From: DASVHF01 sp036382695
GTDB lineage: Bacteria > Patescibacteriota > Microgenomatia > Woykebacterales > RBG-16-39-9b
Direction: 5' to 3'
DNA length: 27,473 nt
NCBI GenBank assembly: GCA_036382695.1
Contig: DASVHF010000013.1
Coordinates: 1-27,473, forward strand
Position numbers and translations under genes: made by a program. Position 1 is the first letter of the stretch, and the number at the start of each line of letters is the position of its first letter. The notes beneath the pieces were generated by a model, which had not been told where the DNA came from, made no database searches, and saw only the letters and a list, made by a program, of their open reading frames with translations. Below, one piece after another: positions 7,925 to 16,250 of the stretch.

Positions 7925-8197
7925 ATGAAACGTAAAGATATCAAACAAGAACTTTTTGTAGCAGTTTTTTGGTCCCCCTTTGTAGGTAAGGTTGGCTACC
8001 GGGGTGTAGCAAGTGCCGTTTCTTCGATAAATAAAATTGGTAAATTCGATATTTTGCCAGAGCACACGAATTTTATTAGCCTAATTTTTGACAAGCTGAC
8101 TATCTACCTACCTGATAAGAAAAAAATTGACTATGAATTTAAAAGAGGAGTCTTAGAAGTAAGCAATAATCTAGTCAAAGTCTTTCTTGGACTCTAG
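7925..8197 (+). CDS. atpC: ATP synthase subunit epsilon, N-terminal beta-sandwich only
   Basis: 90 residues, against 130-140 for a full epsilon. Epsilon joins gamma to the c-ring, and its C-terminal helices usually brake ATP hydrolysis. GKFDILPEHTNFIS (about 38-51) matches the family's G-x-x-x-ILP-x-H beta-sandwich motif. The two C-terminal helices are absent: the frame stops after FKRGVLEVSNNLVKVFLGL. Last gene of the operon, 65 bases after beta with a repeat between. Lack of the inhibitory helices would fit an enzyme that hydrolyses ATP without that control, but short epsilons exist in working synthases too. Confidence 0.85.
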   Translation: MKRKDIKQELFVAVFWSPFVGKVGYRGVASAVSSINKIGKFDILPEHTNFISLIFDKLTIYLPDKKKIDYEFKRGVLEVSNNLVKVFLGL

Positions 8198-8215
8198 ATT
8201 TGTATCTAGTATTTT

Positions 8216-8280
8216 GTATCAAGTATTGCGTATTGAGTTAAAATGCTTGATATCTAATACATAATACGTAATACTTTGAT
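8216..8280. repeat. Imperfect palindrome of GTATCAAGTATT / AATACTTTGAT units
   Basis: The left arm GTATCAAGTATTGCGTATT pairs with AATACGTAATACTTTGAT to the right. The same flavour occurs at 17513-17591. It lies between the ATPase operon and leuS, its right edge overlaps the leuS -35 box, and it could also act as a weak bidirectional end of transcription. Confidence 0.7.
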
Positions 8281-8303
8281 TCCTCCATTGTTTATTGTAA
8301 AAT
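8276..8303 (+). promoter_or_regulatory. Promoter of leuS
   Basis: TTGATT (8276-8281), 16 bases, TAAAAT (8298-8303). Only ten bases separate the -10 box from the ATG at 8314, so the mRNA would have a leader of a few bases at most; no Shine-Dalgarno is seen. Confidence 0.6.
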
Positions 8304-8313
8304 TGCTCAACCT

Positions 8314-10830
8314 ATGGAAATAGATAGGTACGTTCCTGCAGCAATTGAAGAGAAATGGCGCAAAAGATGGGAAAAAAATAAAACTTTTGAAGTGGATTTA
8401 AAACGCGCCAAGAAACCTTTTTACAACCTGATGATGTTTCCTTACCCTTCTGGTGAAGGTCTTCACGTTGGGCATGTTTATGCATTTGGTGGTAGTGATA
8501 CTTTTGGTCGATTTAAGCGTTTACAAGGCTGGGACGTCTTCGAGCCAATAGGTTTTGATAGCTTTGGTATCCATTCAGAGAATTATGCGATCAGTAAAAA
8601 GATCCATCCCCAACAGCTGATCGAGCATACCACAAAATACTTTCGAGAAAAGCAACTAACGCGTCTTGGGGCTTTGTTTGACTGGAGCCATCAAGTGATC
8701 ACTAGCGATCCAGATTATTATAGATGGACACAGTGGATCTTTGTCCAACTTTTCAAGGCTGGGTTGGTGGTCAGGAAAAAAGCACCGGTGGATTGGTGCC
8801 CATCGTGCAAAACTGTTCTGGCCGATGAGCAGGTTATAAGTGGTCGTTGCGAACGCTGCAGCACCCAAGTAATTCAAAAGGAACTTGAGCAGTGGTTTTT
8901 TAAAATCACCGATTACGCCGAAAAATTACTGAAAAATTTGGACTGGATCGATTGGTCAGCTACGACGAAGACAATGCAAAAAAATTGGATAGGAAGAAGT
9001 GAAGGAGCTGAGATCGATTTTCCAATCAAGAACTCGAATTTAAAATTAACGGTTTTCACCACTAGGCCTGATACAATATTTGGTGCCACATTTATGGTAC
9101 TTGCACCTGAGCATCCGTTAGCAGCCAAAATCGCGAGTGCTAAATATCTTGAGGCTGTTGAGAGTTATATTGAAGAATCTAAAAAGGTGTCGGAAGTAGA
9201 ACGGGCGCAAGGAAAGAGCGGAGTATTTACCGGCTCTTATTGCCTAAACCCATTTACGAAAAAGCAAATTCCAATCTGGGTTGCCGATTATGTTCTTATG
9301 GGTTACGGCACTGGGGCAATAATGGGAGTTCCGGCCCACGATCTACGAGACTACGAGTTTGCCAAAAAGTACAAATTGCCAATCGTGGAGGTAATTAGTG
9401 GGGGAAATGTCAAAAAAGAAGCTTATATTGGTGAGGGAGAACTGGTGAATTCCGGTCAATTTAACAGCGTGCATTCATGGGAGGCGATAGAAAAGATATC
9501 AAAATATATAGAAAAGAATCGGTTAGGCAGAAAAGCAGTCAATTATCATCTCCGCGATTGGTTGATTAGCCGGCAGCGTTACTGGGGGCCTCCGATACCG
9601 ATGATCTATTGCGAGGCTTGTGCTAAAGAGAGAAAGTCGTGGTTCACGACTGACGAGGCAAAAAAACGAATTCATAATTCAGAATTCATAATTCAGAATT
9701 CGAAAGAAATGCGCGGCTGGTATCCAGCACCAGAGAATAATTTGCCTGTCGTCTTACCTTACCTTAAGGATTATCAACCGCGAGGCGCAGGTGTCAGTCC
9801 TCTAGCTACTTTGCCAGATTTCGTGAGGGTAACCTGTCCAGGGTGCGGAAAAAATGCAAAGAGAGAAACAGATGTTTCCGACACTTTTCTAGACTCTAGC
9901 TGGTACTACCTCCGCTATCCTTCGACTCGCTCCGCTCGCTCAGGACAAGTCCCTTTCGATTCCGAGTTAACCAAGAAATGGCTTCCAGTTGATATGTATA
10001 TCGGTGGAAACGAGCATGCGGTTTTGCATTTGCTTTACACTCGCTTTATCACTATGGCTTTACATGACATTGGGCTGATAGATTTTGAAGAGCCCTTTAA
10101 AAAGTTTCGGGCTCATGGCTTAATTATTCGTGGCGGATCTAAGATGAGTAAGAGCCGCGGTAATGTGGTGAATCCAAATGATTATATGGATACTTATGGA
10201 TCAGATACTCTACGAATGTACCTGCTTTTTATTGGCCCGTACGAGCTGGGGGGTGACTTCTCCGACCGGGCAATTGCTGGGGTTTACCGATTCTTGAATC
10301 GAGCCTGGCAAGTTGTGCTGGAAATTAGCGATTCACCTGCCACGAGTGCTAGCAATCCCGTGGCTAAAGAAATAAATAAATTGGTGAAAAAAGTAGCTGA
10401 AGATGCCCAAGTCCTGAAATTCAACACGGCGATTGCTGCCCTTATGGAATTTACTAACTTTGCCTCTAAGCACAAGAAAGAGATTGACCGGGAAACTGTC
10501 AAGAAATTCCTGATCGTTATCTCAATATTCGCTCCGGTTACAGCCGAAGAGCTTTGGAGTAGAGTGGTTGGTTCTAGTTCTGCCCACGATCAAAATTGGC
10601 CCAAAGTAGAAGAAGGGTTCTTGAGAGAAGAAAAATTAACTATTCCGGTTCAAATCAACGGTAGGCTGAGGGAAACAGTAGAAATTCAAATTTCAAAATT
10701 CAAAAATCAAAAAGAAGTAGAACAACTAGCTTTGACATCAGAGAAAGTGAAGAAACATGTAGCTGGGAAGGAAATTAGCAAACTAGTATACGTTCCTGGT
10801 AAGATACTCAACATTGTGACGAAGAACTAG
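8314..10830 (+). CDS. leuS: Leucyl-tRNA synthetase
   Basis: 838 residues, a normal bacterial LeuS. It charges tRNA-Leu with leucine. The class I HIGH motif is HVGH within GEGLHVGHVYAFGG (near residue 48), and KMSKS is intact in GGSKMSKSRGN (near 608). Cysteine pairs CPSC...CERC (about 166-189) and a second set (IYCEAC, CPGCG) look like zinc sites. The CP1 editing region has TTRPDT. SSWYYLRYPST and YIGGNEHAVLHLLYTRF are typical core signatures. Oddities: three stretches of intergenic-type repeat lie in frame (9668-9701, 9919-9949 and about 10681-10712), in places where LeuS varies in length. No Shine-Dalgarno; probably leaderless from the promoter at 8276-8303. Confidence 0.97.
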   Translation: MEIDRYVPAAIEEKWRKRWEKNKTFEVDLKRAKKPFYNLMMFPYPSGEGLHVGHVYAFGGSDTFGRFKRLQGWDVFEPIGFDSFGIHSENYAISKKIHPQQLIEHTTKYFREKQLTRLGALFDWSHQVITSDPDYYRWTQWIFVQLFKAGLVVRKKAPVDWCPSCKTVLADEQVISGRCERCSTQVIQKELEQWFFKITDYAEKLLKNLDWIDWSATTKTMQKNWIGRSEGAEIDFPIKNSNLKLTVFTTRPDTIFGATFMVLAPEHPLAAKIASAKYLEAVESYIEESKKVSEVERAQGKSGVFTGSYCLNPFTKKQIPIWVADYVLMGYGTGAIMGVPAHDLRDYEFAKKYKLPIVEVISGGNVKKEAYIGEGELVNSGQFNSVHSWEAIEKISKYIEKNRLGRKAVNYHLRDWLISRQRYWGPPIPMIYCEACAKERKSWFTTDEAKKRIHNSEFIIQNSKEMRGWYPAPENNLPVVLPYLKDYQPRGAGVSPLATLPDFVRVTCPGCGKNAKRETDVSDTFLDSSWYYLRYPSTRSARSGQVPFDSELTKKWLPVDMYIGGNEHAVLHLLYTRFITMALHDIGLIDFEEPFKKFRAHGLIIRGGSKMSKSRGNVVNPNDYMDTYGSDTLRMYLLFIGPYELGGDFSDRAIAGVYRFLNRAWQVVLEISDSPATSASNPVAKEINKLVKKVAEDAQVLKFNTAIAALMEFTNFASKHKKEIDRETVKKFLIVISIFAPVTAEELWSRVVGSSSAHDQNWPKVEEGFLREEKLTIPVQINGRLRETVEIQISKFKNQKEVEQLALTSEKVKKHVAGKEISKLVYVPGKILNIVTKN
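9668..9701. repeat. In-frame tandem repeat inside leuS
   Basis: Two and a half copies of a 14-base unit (GAATTCATAATTCA) encode NSEFIIQNS-type sequence in the linker between the IYCEAC zinc site and GWYPAPENNLP. The unit resembles intergenic low-complexity repeats and not LeuS sequence. Confidence 0.8.
9919..9949. repeat. In-frame GC-rich repeat inside leuS
   Basis: The CTTCGACTCGCTCCGCTCGC-type element followed by TCAGGACAAG encodes STRSARSGQ between LRYPS and VPFDSELTKKWLP. Related cores (GAGCGNAGCGAAG) lie at 24521-24533 and elsewhere. Confidence 0.7.
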
Positions 10831-10938
10831 TCAACTTTTTTACAAAAGCCGCCGCTTACGCCGTTGTAGCGCCCTACAGAAACATATTTTGGCCGCTTGT
10901 CTCTTGCTAAAGATTTTTATTAGAGTTATTGTTGAATC

Positions 10939-10970
10939 AAATCTGGACAAAGGTTGATCCGGATTTTTTT
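10939..10970 (+). terminator. Rho-independent terminator after leuS
   Basis: A 9-bp stem with one G-U pair (AAATCTGGA / TCCGGATTT, 10939-10947 and 10958-10966), a 10-base loop, then a run of Ts to 10970. It lies 110 bases after the leuS stop; the bases between hold only a short CCGC-rich stretch. Confidence 0.75.
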
Positions 10971-11001
10971 GTTTAGGTTTCAACCATACAATCGAGGGTA
11001 A

Positions 11002-11391
11002 ATGCGGGGCGACTCATACTTAGAAAAAAGGCTAAATTTTCTTTGGCGAAATTACTTTTCAGATGTGCCTAAGAAATATCCAATCCAAATTACTTTCGGT
11101 AGAAAAGCAAGATTTAGGTTTGGGTCGATTCGATATTGTTTTGGGACAAAAACTGTTCAAATCAACATAAACGGCCGTTTCCGCGATGAAAGTTATCCTG
11201 CCCAGATAGTTGACCATACGATTGCTCATGAGCTGGTTCACTATACCCAAGGTTTTCCGACGCCTGGCCCAAGGCTGCATCGCTATCCGCATCGTGGGGG
11301 AGTAGTTGATAAAGAACTCAAAGAGCGTCACCTCATCCACCTCGTTATTTTCTACCACTCCTGGGTGAAAAAATACATCAGTAGCTTGTAA
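11002..11391 (+). CDS. SprT-like zinc metalloprotease
   Basis: 129 residues with HELVHYTQG (74-82), the HExxH zinc-binding and catalytic motif, and a further histidine-rich segment (LHRYPHRGG, 92-100) that may supply the third ligand. No signal peptide or membrane segment, so cytoplasmic. The size and motif recall the SprT-like family; the exact role is unknown. TACAAT (10987-10992) ends nine bases before the ATG, with no good -35 except the T-run of the leuS terminator; GAGGG is close to the start (4 bases). Confidence 0.65.
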   Translation: MRGDSYLEKRLNFLWRNYFSDVPKKYPIQITFGRKARFRFGSIRYCFGTKTVQININGRFRDESYPAQIVDHTIAHELVHYTQGFPTPGPRLHRYPHRGGVVDKELKERHLIHLVIFYHSWVKKYISSL

Positions 11392-11517
11392 TTACGATAT
11401 CACAAACCTAATATTTCTAGAAGGAACAGCCTAGTTGGCAATCCAGAGAAGAGCTGCCGACAGCCTCTTTGCTTAAAGTTATCCTGCATAAACAGCTTTA
11501 TAATGTTGATTTATTAC

Positions 11518-11547
11518 TTGACAATTAAGTCGCTAGTCCCATAAAGT
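11518..11547 (+). promoter_or_regulatory. Promoter of the small membrane protein gene
   Basis: TTGACA (11518-11523), 18 bases, TAAAGT (11542-11547); the ATG is nine bases further on, so the message is probably leaderless. The same TAAAGT -10 is used for comEA. Confidence 0.7.
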
Positions 11548-11556
11548 CTTCTAGTA

Positions 11557-11745
11557 ATGAGGCACAGCAATTTTGTTACTTTGATTGTTTTAGTTATGTT
11601 GGGGTTACTAATCGTAGTTGCAGTTATAACCGCCGTGAGGGTGTTTTCTCCCCCTTCATCAACCGATAAGAAACGTATTGATGAAAACATTAACTTAGAG
11701 AGAATTCAAAATCCAAATTTACCAGGTCAACTAGATTTAAAATAA
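11557..11745 (+). CDS. Small single-pass membrane protein of unknown function
   Basis: 62 residues: one hydrophobic segment (about 7-28, FVTLIVLVMLGLLIVVAVIT) and a short polar tail (29-62) with no cysteines or known motif. The topology is uncertain. Preceded by a good promoter, which is the main reason to believe it is a gene. It sits between the protease and comEA, but nothing ties it to DNA uptake. Confidence 0.6.
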   Translation: MRHSNFVTLIVLVMLGLLIVVAVITAVRVFSPPSSTDKKRIDENINLERIQNPNLPGQLDLK

Positions 11746-11798
11746 TACGTGTACACTTCGGAGGTGGGCAGGTAGGCATTTTTACCGAATATTGTTCC

Positions 11799-11827
11799 TT
11801 GACAAGTAACCACCTGTTTCTTAAAGT
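11799..11827 (+). promoter_or_regulatory. Promoter of comEA
   Basis: TTGACA (11799-11804), 17 bases, TAAAGT (11822-11827); the ATG follows after six bases, at about the expected transcription start, so the mRNA should be leaderless. Confidence 0.75.
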
Positions 11828-11833
11828 TTCCCT

Positions 11834-12448
11834 ATGATCAATTGGCGCAAGAACAAACTCGCCAAAAATATATTGCGTCAGGTACAAAAGTTTCAAACCT
11901 CAATTATCCTAGCCTTTATTGGTCTGGCTCTGATTGGAGCTGGCCTTTCGATTGCTAAATTTATTTCCAGTTCTGAGGAACCAAAGTTTATTCCGGCCGA
12001 AGAAAAAACTAAGGTGGAAGATAAAATTTTGGTAGATATTGAAGGTGCAATAAAAACCCCTGGGCTGCATAAATTGTCATCAGATGCAAGGATGGACGAT
12101 GTAATCCGCGTCGCAGGGGGTTTGACAAACAAAGCAGATAAAGGTTGGATTGCTAAAAATCTAAACCTTGCCTCCAAACTTACTGACGGGCAGAAAATCT
12201 ACATTCCGATGGTCGGCGAAACAAACGTAGACGTAGCTACCGGTCAAGTAGCGTCGGAAATATCCGGTAAAATAAACATTAACACCGCATCTGAGGCACA
12301 ATTAGACACACTACCTGGGATTGGTCCCGCAAGAGCAGGGGATATTATTGCTAATCGTCCCTACAAAAGTATCGATGAAGTTTTAAGTAAAGGAGCTGTA
12401 GGAGAGAAGACATTTGAAAAAATTAAAGACCAAATCACCGTCCAATAG
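11834..12448 (+). CDS. comEA: ComEA-like DNA-binding competence protein
   Basis: 204 residues. ComEA binds incoming DNA outside the membrane and passes it to the ComEC channel. One membrane segment (about 22-42) anchors it; an SLBB-type domain follows (about 66-125, VDIEGAIKTPGLHKL then DGQKIYIP), then a helix-hairpin-helix module (about 146-203) with ININTASEAQLDTLPGIGPA, which is highly characteristic. The next gene overlaps by 35 bases, as comEA-comEC pairs often do. Its leaderless promoter lies directly upstream. Confidence 0.95.
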   Translation: MINWRKNKLAKNILRQVQKFQTSIILAFIGLALIGAGLSIAKFISSSEEPKFIPAEEKTKVEDKILVDIEGAIKTPGLHKLSSDARMDDVIRVAGGLTNKADKGWIAKNLNLASKLTDGQKIYIPMVGETNVDVATGQVASEISGKININTASEAQLDTLPGIGPARAGDIIANRPYKSIDEVLSKGAVGEKTFEKIKDQITVQ

Positions 12449-13637
12449 AAGTAAGCTCGGAATCCTGCTTGCCCTCTTTCTGCTTGCAGCTTTATTTTTT
12501 TGGCGTTTTTCCACCTATGAAGGGCCCGTATGCGAAGGTGACGCGAAGTTCACAGCTACCTTACTTGAGGAATCCAAAGTTTATGACAACTGGCAGTATT
12601 TTGATATAGAAGGATATAATATTAAAGCGCCTAGTGAACTAAAGATTAGCTATGGCGATAAACTTCAGATTGCGGGAGAGGTGAAAAAGGGAAGATTAAC
12701 TGATCCTGAGGTTAAGGTAGTTGGTGGCTCTAAGCTGCACAAAATTCTATTCTTGATCAGAAGTAACTTAAAATCTAGAATCTTCGAATATCTTTCTGAA
12801 CCCCAGGCTTCGCTTCTAGCTGGGGTGACACTTGGGGCAAAAGAAGATTTACCAAAAGACTTCTACGAGTCTTTGCGGAAAACAGGTACAGTTCATGTAG
12901 TCGTGGTTTCTGGCTACAACATTAGTGTAGTTGCCGGTTTAATGATTGGATTATCTAGGTTTATAAGGCGACAATTAGCCATAGTGCTAGCTTTATTAGC
13001 AATCACCTTCTATACTCTGCTGGTTGGGGCGGATCCGCCTGCAGTAAGGGCCGCGGTCATGGGCTCGCTCGCGTTCACAGCTGTCTTCCTAGGTAGACAA
13101 AGATTTTCGTTGTATTCATTGCTGCTCGCTGCAGCAATTATGAGCCTCGTAAGGCCGCTTGTTTTGGCTGATATCGGTTTTCAACTTTCCTTCCTGGCTA
13201 CAGCTGGTATTATTTTGTTTAGAGAGAGGATTTTGAATTCACTTAAATTCCTACCGAAAGCATTTAATGACGATCTTTCTACCACTCTTGCAGCTCAAAG
13301 TCTGGTTGTTCCAGTTATCTTTTATCACTTTGGGTCGGTGTCTGCTATTTCTCCGGTGGCTAATGCGATCGTTTTGTGGACGATTCCGTTGGCAACAATT
13401 GCCGGCTTCATCTTTTTGGCAGCTAGCTACGTAATTCCGTTTGTAGCCACGATAATTTCGTGGGTGATTTGGGCAATCCTGACGTTCTTTGTGATTTTGG
13501 TAGAGGCTTCTAGTAAGATTTCTTTTACACAACTAACCTTCACGCCGAAGGAGATCCTCCCGTTAATTATTTATTATTCCCTTTTGGGAGGATTAATAAT
13601 TTATTTCAAATATGTCCGAGTGGTTAAGACAAAATGA
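12414..13637 (+). CDS. comEC: ComEC, membrane channel part
   Basis: 407 residues. ComEC moves single-stranded DNA across the membrane. The competence domain is clear: LRKTGTVHVVVVSGYNISV (about 154-172), PPAVRAAVMGSLAF (about 207-220) and DIGFQLSFLATAGI (about 253-266), within many membrane segments. The usual C-terminal metallo-beta-lactamase domain is missing here and is encoded by the next gene in another frame. The TTG start follows GGAG by nine bases and overlaps comEA. Alternative: a frameshift of one long gene; I prefer a real split because both ends have sensible membrane structure and the second part has its own ATG. Confidence 0.9.
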   Translation: MKKLKTKSPSNRSKLGILLALFLLAALFFWRFSTYEGPVCEGDAKFTATLLEESKVYDNWQYFDIEGYNIKAPSELKISYGDKLQIAGEVKKGRLTDPEVKVVGGSKLHKILFLIRSNLKSRIFEYLSEPQASLLAGVTLGAKEDLPKDFYESLRKTGTVHVVVVSGYNISVVAGLMIGLSRFIRRQLAIVLALLAITFYTLLVGADPPAVRAAVMGSLAFTAVFLGRQRFSLYSLLLAAAIMSLVRPLVLADIGFQLSFLATAGIILFRERILNSLKFLPKAFNDDLSTTLAAQSLVVPVIFYHFGSVSAISPVANAIVLWTIPLATIAGFIFLAASYVIPFVATIISWVIWAILTFFVILVEASSKISFTQLTFTPKEILPLIIYYSLLGGLIIYFKYVRVVKTK

Positions 13638-13690
13638 GTCTACGCCGACAGAATCGGTGTATCTTCGTTTGCTCGCATTAGGTTTGATTT

Positions 13691-14557
13691 ATGATTAAAT
13701 TAGTAGGAAGTTTCTTAAGCTCGCAAAATAAGTTCAGAGCGGTTTTTTATTCGGTTATCATTGGGAATATATTAATTTGGTCGTTCTTATTTTCACTGCC
13801 AGACGGCAACCTACACTTGAAAATCTACGACGTTGGTCAGGGAGACGCGATTTTCCTTCGTACCCCCGGTGGATATAAGGTGTTAATCGATGGTGGGCCA
13901 AATAATACAATTCTAGATTATCTAGGCGAGGAGCTGCCTTTTTATTCTAAGAAAATAGATCTTCTGATTCTCACCCACCCTCAATCGGACCACTTGACTG
14001 GGCTTGTTGAGGTGGTGAAAAGATATCAAATTGATAATTTATGGATCAGTGGTACGAGCAATAAAACGAGACTTTTTAGTGAGTGGCAAGAATTATTACA
14101 AAAACGCAATATACCAACAACTGTGGTAAAACAAAGAGATTTGATGGTGTTTCCAGACAAAACACAAATTAGCGTTATGTGGCCAAAAAGTGCTCTATTA
14201 GTTAGTGATATCAATGCTTATTCAGTCGTAGTTTTAGTAAGCTATGGGAATTTTGACGCATTATTGACAGGAGATGCCGATAAACAAGTACAGCCTTATA
14301 CAAGCGATAGCGGCCATGTTGAGGTCTTCAAAGTTCCGCATCACGGATCGAAAAATTCTGTCGATCTAAACTACTTACAAACGATCTCGCCAGATGTAAG
14401 CGTGATTTCCGTTGGTTCAAAAAACAGCTACGGGCATCCCAGTCCTGGTGTTGTGAATTTGTTGGAGAATTTAGGATCAAAAGTATACAGAACTGATAAA
14501 AATGGAACAACCGAAATTGTGAGCGATGGTAAAAGCTGGTATACTAAAACAAATTAA
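13691..14557 (+). CDS. ComEC C-terminal metallo-beta-lactamase domain as a separate protein
   Basis: 288 residues. One membrane segment (about 17-36) precedes a metallo-beta-lactamase fold with DVGQGDAIFL (near 48), THPQSDHLTG (the HxxxDH metal motif, near 95), GDAD, PHHGSKNS and YGHPS in the order seen in ComEC C-terminal domains. This domain is thought to degrade the non-entering strand. Begins 54 bases after the channel part, with only a weak ribosome site. The leading membrane segment corresponds to the last one before this domain in fused ComEC. Confidence 0.9.
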   Translation: MIKLVGSFLSSQNKFRAVFYSVIIGNILIWSFLFSLPDGNLHLKIYDVGQGDAIFLRTPGGYKVLIDGGPNNTILDYLGEELPFYSKKIDLLILTHPQSDHLTGLVEVVKRYQIDNLWISGTSNKTRLFSEWQELLQKRNIPTTVVKQRDLMVFPDKTQISVMWPKSALLVSDINAYSVVVLVSYGNFDALLTGDADKQVQPYTSDSGHVEVFKVPHHGSKNSVDLNYLQTISPDVSVISVGSKNSYGHPSPGVVNLLENLGSKVYRTDKNGTTEIVSDGKSWYTKTN

Positions 14558-14567
14558 AAATCAAATT

Positions 14568-16250
14568 ATGATTAGGGATGTCCTGAAAGGAAAGTTAAAA
14601 AAAGCACTTAAAGAAGCTGGTTATAAAAAGATTGAGCCGGAAGTGTTACCAACCGCCGATCCAAAATTTGGCGATTATTACTCAAACATCGCTTTAAAGC
14701 TAGCCAAGTTGGGTACCAAGCAATCTATCAGCAAAGTTGCCAAATCTTTGCAGGCTAAATTGCCAAAAAGCGAAGGGGTTTTCACGTCAGAAATCGCCCC
14801 AAATGGTTTCATAAACTTCAAATTTTCTAATCAATTCCTTCAGTCGCAAGTCCAAAAAATAATCGAAGCTGGTAGCGATTTCGGTTGTGTGGAAACTGGC
14901 AAAGGCAAAAAAGTTCAAGTTGAGTTCATTTCCGCTAACCCCACCGGACCCCTGACTTTGGGGAATGGCCGTGGAGGTTTCACTGGCGACGCTTTAGCAA
15001 ATTGCTTAGAAAAAGCTGGGTATCAGGTTGAGAGAGAGTACTACATAAATGATACTGGTAACCAAATAAAAATTCTTGGCCTCTCCATACTTGATGTTTT
15101 GGGGGTAAAAGCAGAAAAAAGAGAAGATCTCTACAAGGGTGAGTATATTGTAGAAATTTCCAAGAAAATAGAAAAGAAGATTGATGTAGAAAGTTATAAA
15201 AATGAACCTTCTGAGATAGGAGAGATAGCGGCGGAGATTGCTTTGGAAGAATACATCAAACCAGCCTTGAAAAAAATGAATATTGCTTTTGATAAATTTG
15301 TTTCGGAGAAGAGCTTGCATGAGCGGGGAGAAATCAAAGCTGCCTTAAACGAACTTGAGAAGAAAGGTTTAACAATTGAGAAAGAAGGGGCAATTTGGTT
15401 CACACCCAAAAAAGGAAGCAGTGCTTCCGTTCAAGAAACAGATAGGGTGCTTGTACGAAGCGAAAAAGCCGGTGGAAAAGCCCCAACCTATTTCCTAGCT
15501 GATATCGCGTACCATATAAATAAATTCAATCGCGGTTTTGATAATGTGATTGACATTTGGGGAGCTGATCACGCTGGTTATGTACCTAGGATGCAGTTAG
15601 TGGCGGTAGAACTTGGGTCTGGGGAGAAACTGGAAATTATTATTACCCAGCTTGTTCGATTAATTGAAGAAGGTAGGGAAGTTCGAATGTCCAAGCGTAC
15701 TGGCACTTTCATTACTTTGGAGGAATTGGTCGCCGAGACAGGTTTAGATGTAGCTAGGTTCTTTTTTATATCCCGCTCTCCAAACACCCATCTAGACTTC
15801 GATCTTAAGCTAGCAAAGGAAGTAAGTAATAAAAATCCAGTCTATTACGTCCAGTATGCTCACGCCCGTTGCAATAGTCTTCTTAAAAAGGCGCAAAAAG
15901 AAGGATTTAGCCTCGTAAACCTTAGCAAAGTGGGTGTAAGTTTGCTAAATAAGCCTGAAGAATTGGTATTGATTAGACATCTTATCAAACTGCCCCAGTT
16001 GGTTGAGGATATTGCAGACAATCACGCGGTCCATCTACTTACTACCTACACAATCCAACTTGCTGATAAGTTCCACCGGTTTTATGAACGGGTACGGGTA
16101 ATTAGTGAAGACAAACAGCTTTCCGCCGCACGATTATCTTTGATTTTGGCAACTAAAATAACCTTACATAATAGCTTGGGACTAATGGGAATCTCTGCGC
16201 CTAAGTATATGGAGAAAGTTGGGAAAGAAGATGAACCAAAAACTTCTTAA
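14568..16250 (+). CDS. argS: Arginyl-tRNA synthetase with altered HIGH motif
   Basis: 560 residues from ATG 14568; I preferred it over ATG 14526, which would overlap the previous gene, because MIRDVLKGKLKKAL matches the usual ArgS N-terminus. It charges tRNA-Arg. SANPTGPLTLGNGRGG (121-136) is the ATP-binding signature, but the HIGH residues read TLGN (130-133), so both histidines are absent. VRMSKRTGTF is the KMSKS counterpart, and the DALR-type anticodon domain follows. WGADHAGYVPRM is also typical. No Shine-Dalgarno; the start lies in AAATTAAAAATCAAA, low-complexity sequence like the intergenic repeats. Confidence 0.95.
   Translation: MIRDVLKGKLKKALKEAGYKKIEPEVLPTADPKFGDYYSNIALKLAKLGTKQSISKVAKSLQAKLPKSEGVFTSEIAPNGFINFKFSNQFLQSQVQKIIEAGSDFGCVETGKGKKVQVEFISANPTGPLTLGNGRGGFTGDALANCLEKAGYQVEREYYINDTGNQIKILGLSILDVLGVKAEKREDLYKGEYIVEISKKIEKKIDVESYKNEPSEIGEIAAEIALEEYIKPALKKMNIAFDKFVSEKSLHERGEIKAALNELEKKGLTIEKEGAIWFTPKKGSSASVQETDRVLVRSEKAGGKAPTYFLADIAYHINKFNRGFDNVIDIWGADHAGYVPRMQLVAVELGSGEKLEIIITQLVRLIEEGREVRMSKRTGTFITLEELVAETGLDVARFFFISRSPNTHLDFDLKLAKEVSNKNPVYYVQYAHARCNSLLKKAQKEGFSLVNLSKVGVSLLNKPEELVLIRHLIKLPQLVEDIADNHAVHLLTTYTIQLADKFHRFYERVRVISEDKQLSAARLSLILATKITLHNSLGLMGISAPKYMEKVGKEDEPKTS

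Noticed and set aside
4132..8197. V/A-type or N-ATPase operon
   Set aside because: Subunit order and alpha, beta, gamma and epsilon signatures are F1-type; the N-ATPase order (beta-epsilon first) does not match.
13613..13680. TGTCCGAGTGGTTAAGAC resembles the D arm of a tRNA-Ser
   Set aside because: No acceptor, anticodon or T arm pairing follows, and the bases encode the end of the ComEC channel protein.
12414..14557. comEC as a pseudogene broken by a frameshift
   Set aside because: Both parts are intact in their conserved motifs and the second has its own start and membrane segment; the split looks real, although an indel cannot be excluded without reads.
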